Part shown: piece after piece, positions 1-10,304 of the stretch
Position numbering within the stretch: position 1 is the stretch's first letter
How the letters are laid out: the number at the start of each line of letters is the position of its first letter
Source of the DNA: Catenaria anguillulae PL171
Lineage: Eukaryota; Blastocladiomycota; Blastocladiomycetes; Blastocladiales; Catenariaceae
Direction: 5' to 3'
DNA: 64,000 nucleotides
Assembly: GCA_002102555.1 (NCBI GenBank)
Contig: MCFL01000003.1
Coordinates: 806,001-870,000, forward strand
Notes under the pieces: model-generated
Told to the model about the DNA's origin: nothing
Seen by the model: the letters and a program-made list of their open reading frames with translations, nothing else
The model's database searches: none
Translations under genes and position numbers: made by a program

Positions 1-334
1 AGGGAGGTAGGCCGGGCATTTTGACGGCGGATTTCGGGAGCGAGGCAATGCCTGTTCGAATGAATGTGTTTGTCGATTAGACGTGCGCGGGAGACAAGAC
101 GCAAGGAAACGGCGGCGTACAGAGGCCAGTGGTCAGGGCCGCGGGAAAGTACCACGACGACAGCTCTTCGGGGACATTGGATCGCCAGGTGCGCAGCATG
201 GATTCGATGTGGGCATTCTTGGCAAGCCCGGCCCTCCCGGTCGTTGTTGCTGTCGATGGAGCTTGGGCGGTGGCACCCGAAGCAGCGGTGGCGGTGGCGG
301 GACTTGTCGGATCAGACATGGTACGTTTGCTCAT
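1..334 (-). CDS. N-terminal exons of an unidentified gene running off the left edge
   Basis: A reading frame starts with an ATG at 334 on the minus strand. It begins MSKRTMSDPTSPATATAASG, a Ser/Thr/Ala-rich disordered start, followed by a more ordered stretch (HIESMLRTWRSNVPEELSS). An intron probably runs from 152 down to 52, with a GTAC donor and an AACAG acceptor. Coding sequence then continues from 51 past the left edge. Only about 75 residues are visible and I do not recognise the family. The start is the first Met with a plausible frame. The splice call rests on consensus only. Confidence 0.45.
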
Positions 335-1165
335 GCAATAGATAGCTGTTGCGTTGAGTACCGTTTCTTAAGATGCAAGGTACATTCGGTGAGTTGTCAT
401 GTACAAATGTCGCTGAGCTCGAGCGAGCTGGTTGGTCATTCCGAGGACTGAGGTATGATTTTGATCCAGATGGGCAACAGGCCGAAGCCCTGGAGGTTTC
501 TACGCACTACCAACCAGCTTACCGGCACGAGCCTGCGTTGGATTTGAAAATGGACGCTGCAGGCGTCGCCAAACATATGCCTAGGTTGGCGTGCAAGCTG
601 GGCGGGTTGCAAGTTGTGGTGTTTGCATCGCAGGCGCGACCCCAATGCCACTGCCGCTCAAAATGTCAGGATGGCACATGATTCATTGAGGAGACAGGGG
701 GACTAATAAATTCGAATTAGTACCCCCTATGGGAGACTTGTCTGTTGGATCATCCGTCCTTACTCACCGGTGCTGTGCTGCTTACATGGATGTGGACTAC
801 AAGGTCATTCAGCACGGGTAGTATACTTATCCTAGCGACCCAGTATATCTTCTAAAGAGCCCCGCCCTCGTGGCTCCTGGGTCGCCCGTTGAATCATCGC
901 AGGCAACAACGAAGTAACGGAACACATGATCACACGTGCTTACCATGCACTCCAACAACTGGCATTCCCACATTGCGAATGGACCTCCCCATGGACGCGC
1001 AATGCAAGCCTTGGACAAGATCTGGACATGGCGGCACATCGGACAGCGCGGATTTCGCTGCAAAAGACATGGCTATTCCCACCGCCCTGCACCGGCCCAA
1101 TGCAGCTCAGGTTCAAAAAGACACTGTCCGCCCGTGCATCTGATCCACTTAGTGTCACCACGGCA
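335..1165. other. Intergenic region
   Basis: About 830 bases separate the divergent left-edge gene from the plus-strand gene starting at 1166. Open frames here are short and unlike any protein I know. The frame of the downstream gene stays open upstream to 926, but that stretch has no counterpart in its paralogue, so I treat it as 5' flank. Confidence 0.5.
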
Positions 1166-2149
1166 ATGACGTTCACCGATACAATTCACGCATTTTCGGC
1201 CGTCCGAGCATTTCTCGACAAACCCGACCAAGTCACTCGTTTCTTCGAGTCGGAGGACCAATTCATGTGGTTTCTCATCGGCACCGCCTACTTTCTTCGG
1301 GTTATTACCGAGCACGACGACAATTTGTTGCAGAACCGTGTCGACGCCTGGAAACAAGACCTGCACAGGGCCATCTGTCGTTTCCAAGACATATCCATTG
1401 GTGTTTCGAGCTCCAACGTGGCCACGAGCACCTTATCGCTGATTCCCGTCGTTGGCTTGTTCTTTGCTGCCAGTGGCGCCATCGTCAGCCTGTCGACCAA
1501 GCACGAGATGGACAATCGAACCAACCACATGAATCACGTCTTTGAGCGTGGGACTCGTCTCACCGCCGTGTTCGACCAGGTGGGGTGGATCACCGAGTAC
1601 CTTGCCATGGTCAAGGCCATGGGCTCTTTCCCAGAGGGAGGCGACGAGCCTGAGTTTGTCAAGTTGCGCGAGGGCATCCTGGCCATGGCCGTGGTCGCAG
1701 CCAAGCACGATGGCGAGATTTCCCACGAGTTTATGTACAAGCTCATCAACGGCTCTGAAGCCGCACTGGCCGACTTGCAGCAACTCGCCAAGATTGACGC
1801 TTGTAGTTTCAAGGACTTGCACTCACGCCTCAAACAAACCGAATCGCACTCGGCGCTCAAGCTGCTCGAGCCCCTGGGTGAGCAAGGATACTCGGCGGCC
1901 ATCAACCTTTTGATTACTACGGCACATCAAGTCGCCAGTCATTTGACCGAGTTTGCACAGCGGTCCAATAAGTCGCTTTCTGGCCTCGGCTCATTCGCGG
2001 GTGGTATGGCCATCAACGTGGCGATTGAGGACATTGTGAATGCGTGCAAAGCTCGCGACGAAGCGTGGGATCGGTATGGTAAGATGTGTTGGGAGTTGGA
2101 GCGCATTGCCAAGGATGTGACGGCGAGCGTGCGAGAGTTGATGAAGTGA
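1166..2149 (+). CDS. Helical protein with a central hydrophobic hairpin; intact copy of a paralogous pair
   Basis: A single-exon gene of 327 residues with no recognised family. The start at 1166 (MTFTDTIHAFSAVRAFLDKP) was chosen because similarity to the broken copy at 2622-3664 begins there. The protein looks mostly alpha-helical. A hydrophobic, Gly/Ala-rich segment near residues 95-125 (STLSLIPVVGLFFAASGAIV) could form a membrane-inserting hairpin, flanked by an Asn/His-rich stretch. A second nonpolar, small-residue region lies near residues 265-290. The C-terminal 40 residues (ACKARDEAWDRYGKMCWELE) are amphipathic helix and strongly conserved with the paralogue. There is no signal peptide. 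It may act at a membrane, but no function can be assigned. Confidence 0.7.
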   Translation: MTFTDTIHAFSAVRAFLDKPDQVTRFFESEDQFMWFLIGTAYFLRVITEHDDNLLQNRVDAWKQDLHRAICRFQDISIGVSSSNVATSTLSLIPVVGLFFAASGAIVSLSTKHEMDNRTNHMNHVFERGTRLTAVFDQVGWITEYLAMVKAMGSFPEGGDEPEFVKLREGILAMAVVAAKHDGEISHEFMYKLINGSEAALADLQQLAKIDACSFKDLHSRLKQTESHSALKLLEPLGEQGYSAAINLLITTAHQVASHLTEFAQRSNKSLSGLGSFAGGMAINVAIEDIVNACKARDEAWDRYGKMCWELERIAKDVTASVRELMK

Positions 2150-2621
2150 TTTTGTTCCACTGGATCCGCCATCATGTTATATGTCATGAATATGTACATC
2201 CTGCAGTCTTCGTCTAGATTGGACCGATGATGGTTCGATCGTTGTGTTGGCCGTGTTCAATTTCTTCAAGCGTGATGGATTCAATTACAAAACCACATGC
2301 CATAATCGACACTACATATAAGGAAGTTGGACTCCAGAAGCACCATTCGCCATCGCAGTCAATTCCTCCCACAGCTGGCCAGAAGAGGACAGTCGGGATG
2401 CGGTTTCGTTGGATCCACTCATCACACGAAGCCGACCTGTCTCAATTCAGGCACTGCGACAACTGAAAAACTGAGGGGGCGAAACAGCAAATGAAAGACA
2501 ATCCCACTGAAAGAAGACATCCCACCATTGAAAGCAATAGGTAAATATGTACAAAAAAAAGGCCACGCGACATGACGCTGCACTCCTTCACACCACACTC
2601 TAATACGCAAACCTGCCCTAC

Positions 2622-3664
2622 CTAATCGCTCCGCATAAATTCATCAACGTTCGCTGTCAAATCGCTGGCAATCTTGTCCAATTCGGCGCAAATTTTCCTA
2701 TAGCATTCCCACGCCTCGTCTCGAGCTTTGCATGCCTGGATCACATCATTAATCGCAAATCCAAGCGCCACGCCACCAAAAGGTCGACCCAACCCACGCC
2801 GTGCACGTGTAACACGTAGGATGGAACCAAACTGACGTGCAACTTGATGGGTTGTCCGGACGACACCCATCTTGACGGCGAAATTCGCGGCGGCACCGAA
2901 CCCGCGCGGTCCCATCATTCCCAGAAGCCGCGCAGCACCAGCGGCGCCTGCCATGGCGACGCCTTGGGTCAGACTCAGGTGCAGCTCAGCAAAGTCGGCC
3001 TTGGGAATGGTAACCCCAGGTCGTTCAAGGTATTGCAGGGCAGCGTCGGACGTGTTGATGAGTTCTTGCACAAACTCGCACGAAATATCCCCTCGTGCTT
3101 GGCGGCAATAAGGACAATCACGACAATCCCATGGTACAGGCTCTGATATGCGGAGCTTTCGGGAAAGTTTTCCATGGCAGCCGTCAAGGAAAGGTACGCT
3201 GGTAAACCGGCACATCATGAAATACGCTCGTGAGATCGGATCCCTTATTTCAATTGCTCGTTCATGCGGTTGGTGCGGGCCTCGATTGCGGGCATGGTCG
3301 CGAGCCCAACAACAACAGTGCCAATGGCAAAGAACACGCCGACAACCGGGACGAACGACAAAGTGCTCGTAGCAACGTTGGAGCTTGATACGCCCACGGC
3401 AATTTCTTGAAACTGGCGGATCGCGAGCTCGCAGTCGGATTTCCACGCGTCGACCTTGGATTGGAGAAGCTTGGTGTCGCTACCGGGACAAGTCGTGGCG
3501 CATTCGACTGAACGGGAGATGCGCGCGCTCTCGGTAAGTGTCTCCAAGAACTTGGATCCGGATTCAAAGGGCTTGACTTGTTCGGGGCGGCCGGGAAAGC
3601 GGCGCACACAGGCGATGGCGCGGACCGTTTCGGGAAAGGGGTTGGGCTCGATGTCGATGGTCAT
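2622..3664 (-). pseudogene. Broken paralogue of the 1166-2149 gene (two in-frame stops and a 1-base deletion)
   Basis: This copy is colinear with the intact gene. It starts at 3664 (MTIDIEPNPFPETVRAIACV) and shares the VGVSSSNVATSTLS hydrophobic hairpin and the ACKARDEAWE C-terminal helix. The frame hits TAA near 3246 and TGA near 3216. In the same frame, similarity continues with exactly the same residue spacing as in the intact gene (35 residues between two shared anchors). Near 3091 the frame then slips at a GGGG run, where one base is missing relative to the intact copy, and the last 160 residues read in another frame. No splice pair removes the stops. It lies tail-to-tail with the intact gene, 470 bases apart. 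Confidence 0.8.
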
Positions 3665-4559
3665 TGTTTGTGCGCGAGATGTGGACTGGGATTGTGTCGT
3701 CACCGCGTGGGAATGATTGCTTGTGTGAGTGATGTTGTCTTCTGGCAAATATTCCTGCTGGCGACACGGCACGCTTATGTACCCAAGGTCAGCGAATTGA
3801 CTTGTGTGCTGGTCGAGGTCATGGTGAGAGTATGTCGGTGCCAGTAGGTCATAGATGCTGACCAACTGACGTGGACGAAGGCATTCCTCTTGTCACAACC
3901 AAGTCAGAGGACGATAGAACATAGAGGGAAAGTCGCAGTTGCGAACCGCCGCTATCTGTCCGTGTCCCGCAGCGCTGACGGGTCCCTGTCTGCTCGTATC
4001 CGCTGTTTCGCGATACTAGCTCTCCCCTTCGCCTTACTTTGATCTGCTTCATTAATCTGCCACTCACAATTCACCGCTTGCCGCAGGATTCCCGCTGCGC
4101 TGACGACCCTCTTCCAATTGCATGAGCGAGCATTTTGGCCGACTCTTCAATCATCTTGATTTGCCTTCATTCAACTCCGCGAGCCTACTGCAGTTGTGTT
4201 ACCTCCCGCTTGCAAGGTTGGGAACGTCGCGTCATGCAACTGCATGTGATCGTAAGGATCATCAATTGTTCTACGACGGCCTCTGGCAGCTGCAGCAGAA
4301 CCATCGCTGAGTGAAGCGCGCGCAAGGGTATTGCTATCGCTGGACTTGGACATGGCAAAGATCCAGATTCATCGCGCAGGCGAGATATCGCGAGGACAGG
4401 AGAAATACCACGCCGAATCACAACCTGTCGCGTATATACCCATTAACAAACCAAGATCACGCCACTGGCTGCCCGAAGTACAAGTCAAAGCGGTGAAATT
4501 GGTTCTGGTCCTTGTCTTCGAGTATCGTCATCAAAGTCCTTGTCAAGCCTTTGGCCGCT
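3665..4559. other. Intergenic region
   Basis: About 900 bases between the pseudogene start and the 3' end of the ankyrin-like gene. Only short overlapping frames on both strands are present, with no protein-like sequence and no repeat structure that I can see. Confidence 0.4.
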
Positions 4560-5324
4560 TCAGCGTCTGCGAACATTGTTGGAAAGTCCAGTTGACTCAT
4601 CATCCATAACGTTGGATTCCAAGGCACCCCAGAACAGCCGGGAAACAGCAATTGCAGCCAGCGGCAGCCCGACACCCTTCCACCAATCTACAGCGTCCCA
4701 TTGCTTGCATTCGATTGTGGCTGCAACCACGTCCCGCGTCATCCGCTCCTTCATGTTGCAGTCGTGCAACAGCAACTTGAGCACGGGCAGATGTCCATGC
4801 CGCGCTGCACACTTGACTGCATCATCAGAAATCTTGAATTCCTTGCCAGACAAGTACCACCAGCGCAACACATTGACGTGGCCCGCCGCGCAAGCATGCT
4901 CGACTCCCTTGGCGGTCCACTCTCCAACGGGCAACCCGGACTCGTAAAACCACCAATTCAGAGAGTCGATCGAGCCACACGCCGTAGCGCGGTCGATTAC
5001 GGATGGAAACACCTTGACCACATTGCGAATGGGCCGCCCATCGACCTCTTGACTCCACTTGAGCAAAAACTTGAGCGTCGACACGCAATCAAACTGAGAC
5101 ACATGGTCCACATCGATCCATGGAAAGTGGATAAACACGGCCTTTGTCGGCGACGGCACGAGGTCGCGTGGGAGGATGCACAGGAGTCGGCCAGTCGTTT
5201 GGAGGTTCCAGTGGCAAGCGACAGTTGTGACGCGCACGGCTGTGGTGAGGATGAGTTCGTGGGTGTCGAGGGGAAGTTTGGGCGGCGGCGAGGCGGCCGC
5301 GGCCGGCAGCGAGTAGGATGGCAT
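4560..5324 (-). CDS. Ankyrin-like repeat protein with WW-containing repeats
   Basis: A 254-residue protein starting MPSYSLPAAAASPPPKLPLD at 5324; an alternative Met lies six codons upstream at 5342. After a Pro-rich start come helical repeats of about 30-35 residues with a recurring pattern: Leu-x-Trp-Trp, a Ser/Gly-Leu-Pro turn, then Ala-x-Gly-His-x-x-Val-Leu. Examples are SLNWWFYESGLP, ACAAGHVNVLRWWYLSG and CAARHGHLPVLKLLL. These are degenerate ankyrin repeats of a kind common in zoosporic fungi (from memory of the family). They most likely bind a protein partner. No catalytic domain is seen. Upstream in-frame sequence to 5585 is Cys-rich and probably untranslated. Confidence 0.65.
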   Translation of the reverse strand: MPSYSLPAAAASPPPKLPLDTHELILTTAVRVTTVACHWNLQTTGRLLCILPRDLVPSPTKAVFIHFPWIDVDHVSQFDCVSTLKFLLKWSQEVDGRPIRNVVKVFPSVIDRATACGSIDSLNWWFYESGLPVGEWTAKGVEHACAAGHVNVLRWWYLSGKEFKISDDAVKCAARHGHLPVLKLLLHDCNMKERMTRDVVAATIECKQWDAVDWWKGVGLPLAAIAVSRLFWGALESNVMDDESTGLSNNVRRR

Positions 5325-5606
5325 TGTATGAGTGGATTGCATTGAGTATCGTTCATCGAATCGCCGTGATGTACCCTCGCCGCGTCGTCGTTTTGTTGGG
5401 ACCTGATGTGGCCGGAGCGCCCAAGTTGGACAAGGATGAGCGTCTTGCATCTGCGGCGAAGCGTGCAATGCTCTGAGATAACGTCCAACGACAAATACAT
5501 ACATACATATCATACGACAAAAGGAGAAGTGCGTGGTATGACATCGTGACATGGATTGAATAACACCGAAAGCGAAACCGTGCAATGTTAAATGAGTGAC
5601 TCTTAC

Positions 5607-8600
5607 TTAGGACAGCCGTGATCCCATACTCTCACTCGTCTCTGGGACCTCCCTACCAACCTGCGCCAATCCGCCCCTCAACGCCCCACTGCTGTTCGAC
5701 TGCGCCGTGCTAATCTGATGCAGGCTCATCCACACCTCCTCCTCAAACGACGCAAACGATTCCTGCGACGCGTTCGATAACCGTAGCAGAGACTTGTCGC
5801 CGCCCTGGCCGACGGCCACTCTGCCGCTACCGCCATTGTGTCTGCGTAACGGCTCAGGTTCAAACTCGACACCATCGTCGTCGTCAGCAGCGGCAACGCT
5901 GAGCTGTTGGACAGTTCGAGCAAGCGGCGATGAGATGTTGCGGCCAAGCGACGCACTAGGCGGCGACGAGCCATTGCCGTTGGCCGTCGGGTTAGCGTGC
6001 GTGGACGTGACGGCCTGCGGCAACGTGTCGGTGCGAGCCAAATGATCAATGAGCGCCAATGACCCACCCGTCAAGGGCTGCTGCGCGTTCTTGGGTGGCG
6101 GCGTGGGTGCCGGCGGCGGTGGTGCAGGCCGTGCAGGAGGCGGCGGCACGATGTCGGCGGCAGCGGCTACGCCTGCTTCTTTACACGATTCGGCATCCTT
6201 GCCGCCGCTGGCCATTTTTCTTCCGGGCGATCCTGCACGACTCCTAGCCCCATCCTCCTCCAAACTCACCCTGGTACTCTCTGCCCTGCCTCTCGCCGGC
6301 ACACTCGCCAGTGCATCCGTATACGTGCGCCACTTGCCAATCTCGCGATTCAAGTACTCCAACCTAGCCGTCCAATTCCGCCTCATCACTTCTGCCTTGC
6401 GCTTGCCCTCTTTCCCGGCCCCACTCGCCCCCGCGGCCAAACGATCCACCTCGCCCTTCCTCTCCACATGTCCCGCCAACATGCCCTCATATCGCCTCAA
6501 CATGGCATTGCAATGTCCCAACTGCTCGTCCTCATCCTCGCCACTCGGATACGGCATGTTTGGTGGGACGGTCCACGGCACAATCAACTTTGCATTGGCC
6601 GCATCGTGCTCCCACCCGTATCGAGCAGACCCAAGCCCGTCCGCGTCCAACGTAGTGGGCCCACGGGACCATCGCGCGTTCCATGCATTCACGGCCGCGA
6701 TCCATTCGGCGCGATCCTGGGCGCTACTCGATTCAAACAGGTACATGGCCCCGTCAGGCAACGTCAGCGACCACACATATGGGCGTGGGGTCGAGTAGTC
6801 AAGATGTGGGACGCCCGTGAATGTGGTGGCGAGGGCGTGGACATTGGGGATGTTTTGGTACAGATGTGAGGAGGGCGTGGCGGAGGCCGATGAGGAGGTG
6901 GATGAAGCAGAGTGCGGCGTGGTGGGCGTGCGTGGTGACGAGGCAGACAGCGGGATCACGTAGAGAGTTTTGGGCGTTAGTTGTAAGGTGCACAGCTTCC
7001 AGGACCGGTTCGAGGGGCGTGTCGAGTTGGGCGCGAGCAGGTGCTTGCGATACAGTTGCGATTGGCGGATCAACTGTCGAACGACGCCGAGCGTGTGAGT
7101 AAACAAGTTACGAGTACCGCCGATACGGTGGGACCGTGGGCTGCATGAAAAGAAGAAAAAAAAACACCGTACATCCATGGGCACCTCTGGGACATACCCG
7201 CCCCCGCCCCCGCCCATGGGTGACATGCCCGACGACGATGACATGCTCAGTCTGCTGCTGCCAAACGTGTCATTCACATCCATGGACGACCGCGACTCGC
7301 TTGGCCGGCCCGCGCCGCCCGTGCCGCCCCCGGATCCACCGCTTCCGCCCGTCTTCCAGGGCCGCCAGCTTGCCATCGAGTACAAGGACGCGGCCGAACT
7401 GCCACGCGTATTTCCGCCGTACGCCGCATTGGGCGATTTGAGGGCCGCACCGGACGAGTTTGGGCTCGGGGCACTGCTGGGTGCCCCCAGCGAGGCAATC
7501 GATGTCCGTGTTGAGATGGCAATGGACAGGGTGGATTTCGGGACACTGTCGCTGAGGGAACGCGGAAGCATGCCTGGCGCGCCGTTTGCCGCCGGCGTCT
7601 CTCCGTCGATGGGTGGCGTAGTGGACGTGGATGGGCCACGGGCAAGTGCGGGCGACGCAGCACGTAATTGGATGTAAAAGGGTTGCTTGAGCGGGTTGCG
7701 TTTGAGGTCGGAATAGTAACTGCGCAGCGTGTCCTCGAGGGCTTTGGTGTCGGGTTGTGACAAGTGGTATGGGGCGAGGCATTGCAACGTGTTAGTGATG
7801 AATTGGCGCTTGGTCATGCGCGCAATGGACGAGCCGGGCGGGTGGGGCGTGTGCAGGTCCGTATTGAGCATGAGCAACGAAAAGGCGATCATATGTGCGA
7901 CACCTGTGCGAATTGAGAAACAAGTGTAAGCAGTCTAGGAACAGAAAAGGAGAGACATGGTGCAAGTACCTTGGACACGGGTATGCTTGCTAGGCGACTT
8001 TTCTCCCACGGCGGTCCACATGCCCTGCTCAGGTCCCCCATATCCTTCGTCTGCCAAGTACATGCTTTGAGTCCCCGTGCTTGCCTCGCACTCGGCCATG
8101 GAGGATGACCCGGGTGCAGAAGGAATCAGCGGTGCCGAGCTGTGCTGGCTGGACCCAGACGTGGCCGAATTGACGCTCGTTGACGACCGAATCGTGGCGA
8201 CACTGGCGAGAATGGCGGCGGCCGAAGCGCGGTTGGAAAGCGTGCGACGATTCGTATTGTTGTTGCTGGTGGGCAATGGCGGTGGCGGGGCGGCGGCTAC
8301 CGGCGGTGTGAAGAGCGCCTTTGTGGGACTGGACGGCGCGGTCCGATGTCCAGCGGCGGTACCATTACTTGCGGTCACTGTGGCCGAGGGCCGGGATCCG
8401 GCGGCGGGCGACGCGCTGCTCAAGCTCATGCGCCGCCTTGCAGTGCTATTCGACCTTGCCACGGCGCGGGCCTCGAGTGGTGCTGTTTGGCACATGGCAA
8501 ACCGCAGTGCAAACGCCTCGAGAACGCGATCGAGCACTTGTGATTCAGCGCTCAGGAAGAGACGGCCAGCGAGTTGGCGGAGAGCAGAGAGAAGCGTGGA

Positions 8601-9575
8601 TTGTGTGAAATCGAAATGGGTCATGTAGTGGAACAGTGTGCGTTCGGCCAAAGGGTTCTTTTCCTTGGATTGACCGAGCCAGGCGGCGAGCTGGTCCAGG
8701 TCAGACACGGGAGTGGTGGACGCAGAAACAAGGCCATCGTAAAAGAGTGAGGCCAAGTGGGAAGCTTGGTGGTCATCGACTTGGGGAAGGTTGGAGGCGG
8801 TCGATGCTAGGCTGGTGGATGTTTGGGAAGGTGCGAGGGTGGCTGCAGCTTGAGGACGGTTGGTGTGGTGATCAACAGCGCCCGAAGCAAACAAGGTGAC
8901 GGTCGCGGCGGTCGCAGTGGGTGCAGTGTGTTGCTGCGAAGATGACGATACTGGGTGGCTGAGAGGAACACTAGTGAATCCGAGCGATGACCGGCGGCGG
9001 GGAGGGAGGACAGGTGGGATAGGTGCGGCCGCTGATGATGGCGCTGCTGCGGATGACGATGTCGGCAGCGATGGTGGCGTTGCCGCGGCTTGGAGCGGCT
9101 CCGAAGAAGGATGGTCCGTGAACATGCTTGTCGGGGCATGTGCATGGGGCGGAGACAAGATGGGCCGCGTGGGCAAGCCGCGGTTCATGTGTGTCAAAGC
9201 ATGTGTTGTGTGTGCGAGTGGGAAGGTGGTAGCGGGTGGGCTGGACGGGGTCGCGGCAGCGGTGGGAGAGGGAGACGAGGGGTCGTGCCGATGCGCGTCC
9301 GTCGTCTTGTCCATGTCGGCCAGGGTCAGCGAGGTCGCAGGGAGTAACATGGTTTGTAGTTGGGCAGGCCCAGAAACGTCTTTGGTTTGGGATTGGGGTT
9401 GGGGTTGAGAGTGGGAGTGGGATGGAGATGTGGGAGCAATTGCCGAGGGTGCCTCTGAGGGTGGGATGGCTGGTGGCAACGGCAACGGCAATGGTAACGG
9501 TAACGATGTGCTCTCGACTGGGAGGGAATTCCCACTGGCAGAGCCGCCCGTGTGGCCATTCGCGCTCATGCTCAT
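5607..9575 (-). CDS. EFA6/PSD-type ARF guanine nucleotide exchange factor (Sec7-PH-coiled coil)
   Basis: Three exons (9575-7970, 7903-7173, 7073-5607) give 1267 residues. Both introns (7904-7969 and 7074-7172) are GT-AG and keep frame. Residues 1-285 are Ser/Pro-rich and disordered. A Sec7 domain begins near 290. The glutamic-finger region reads LFLSAESQVLDRVLEAF, keeping the catalytic Glu in EFA6-like context, and the second part contains AHMIAFSLLMLNTDLHTP followed by MTKRQFITNT. About 160 disordered residues are inserted between these two halves. A PH domain follows (LYRKHLLAPN to DRAEWIAAVNAWNARW), then a coiled coil near the EFA6-typical position, then a Pro-rich tail. Sec7 domains catalyse GDP release from ARF GTPases; EFA6-type proteins act on ARF6 at the plasma membrane. 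The fungal relative would be Yel1-like. Confidence 0.82.
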
Positions 9576-10304
9576 GGTGGGATTCCGTCAATCAATCCGG
9601 GCTGGAGCCAGGCCTAGGGGCACCCCTGAAAGCAACAACAAGGGGGAATGACAAAAAAAAATGACTGCTCCAGTCGCGATCGATGGCGACCTGTTGCTAA
9701 TCTCTGATTGGGGTGGGTGGAGTCGAGAGGCTACGAGTCAATAAGTCAATATGGCATATGTCTATTGCATGCACACTTGACAGGTTGACATCGGTTGGTG
9801 AGCGAGCTCGAGTGAGTGAGTGGGCGAGTGCGAATGAGTGCACGTGCTGGGCAAGCCCGTTGGAAAGGAAATAATTGGAAGATCGAGACAGATGGCTGAT
9901 GGCTTGCTGCGTGTGGACTGTGGTCAATGGAGCCAAAGACGACCGATGTGGCGGCGAGAGTGCAAATGCTCGACAAGTGGAGAGCAGAAGGAGCTAGGGA
10001 AGAAGGGATCCAGTGTTGCCTCGAGTGCAAATGGGCTGCTTTGCATACTATGTACATCCGTTCTTTGCAATTCTTGATCCATTCCAAGGGACTTTGGTAA
10101 AATCATCGTTAACGTTGAGAGAGCGCACGGATCGGCAGCAGCTGCCAGTGGATCGGCAGCCCACGTCCACCAATACACAGCCAAATGTCCATTCCACGTC
10201 CGCTGCATCAAGGCATGCAATTGCAAGTGCGAAAGCACACGATTATTCCGCCACCATTTGACATGTAGGACCATTTTCTAGCCTGCGCAATCTCACCATG
10301 CGTC
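9576..10304. other. Intergenic region with short GAGTGAGT repeats
   Basis: About 730 bases between the divergent ARF-GEF gene and the first copy of the F-box-like array. Positions 9797-9840 carry an imperfect GAGTGAGTGAG tract. No coding pattern is seen. Confidence 0.4.

Noticed and set aside
926-1165. N-terminal extension of the hairpin protein to an upstream Met at 926
   Set aside because: The broken paralogue shows homology only from the Met equivalent to 1166. The extension has out-of-place Cys/Trp/Pro content.
5325-5585. N-terminal extension of the ankyrin-like protein to 5585
   Set aside because: The extra 87 residues are low in helix pattern and unlike the family, while a good start lies at 5324 (or 5342).
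7177-7677. A 166-codon Pro-rich plus-strand frame opposite the ARF-GEF gene
   Set aside because: It lies antisense to a well-supported exon and mirrors its Gly/Ser-rich composition.
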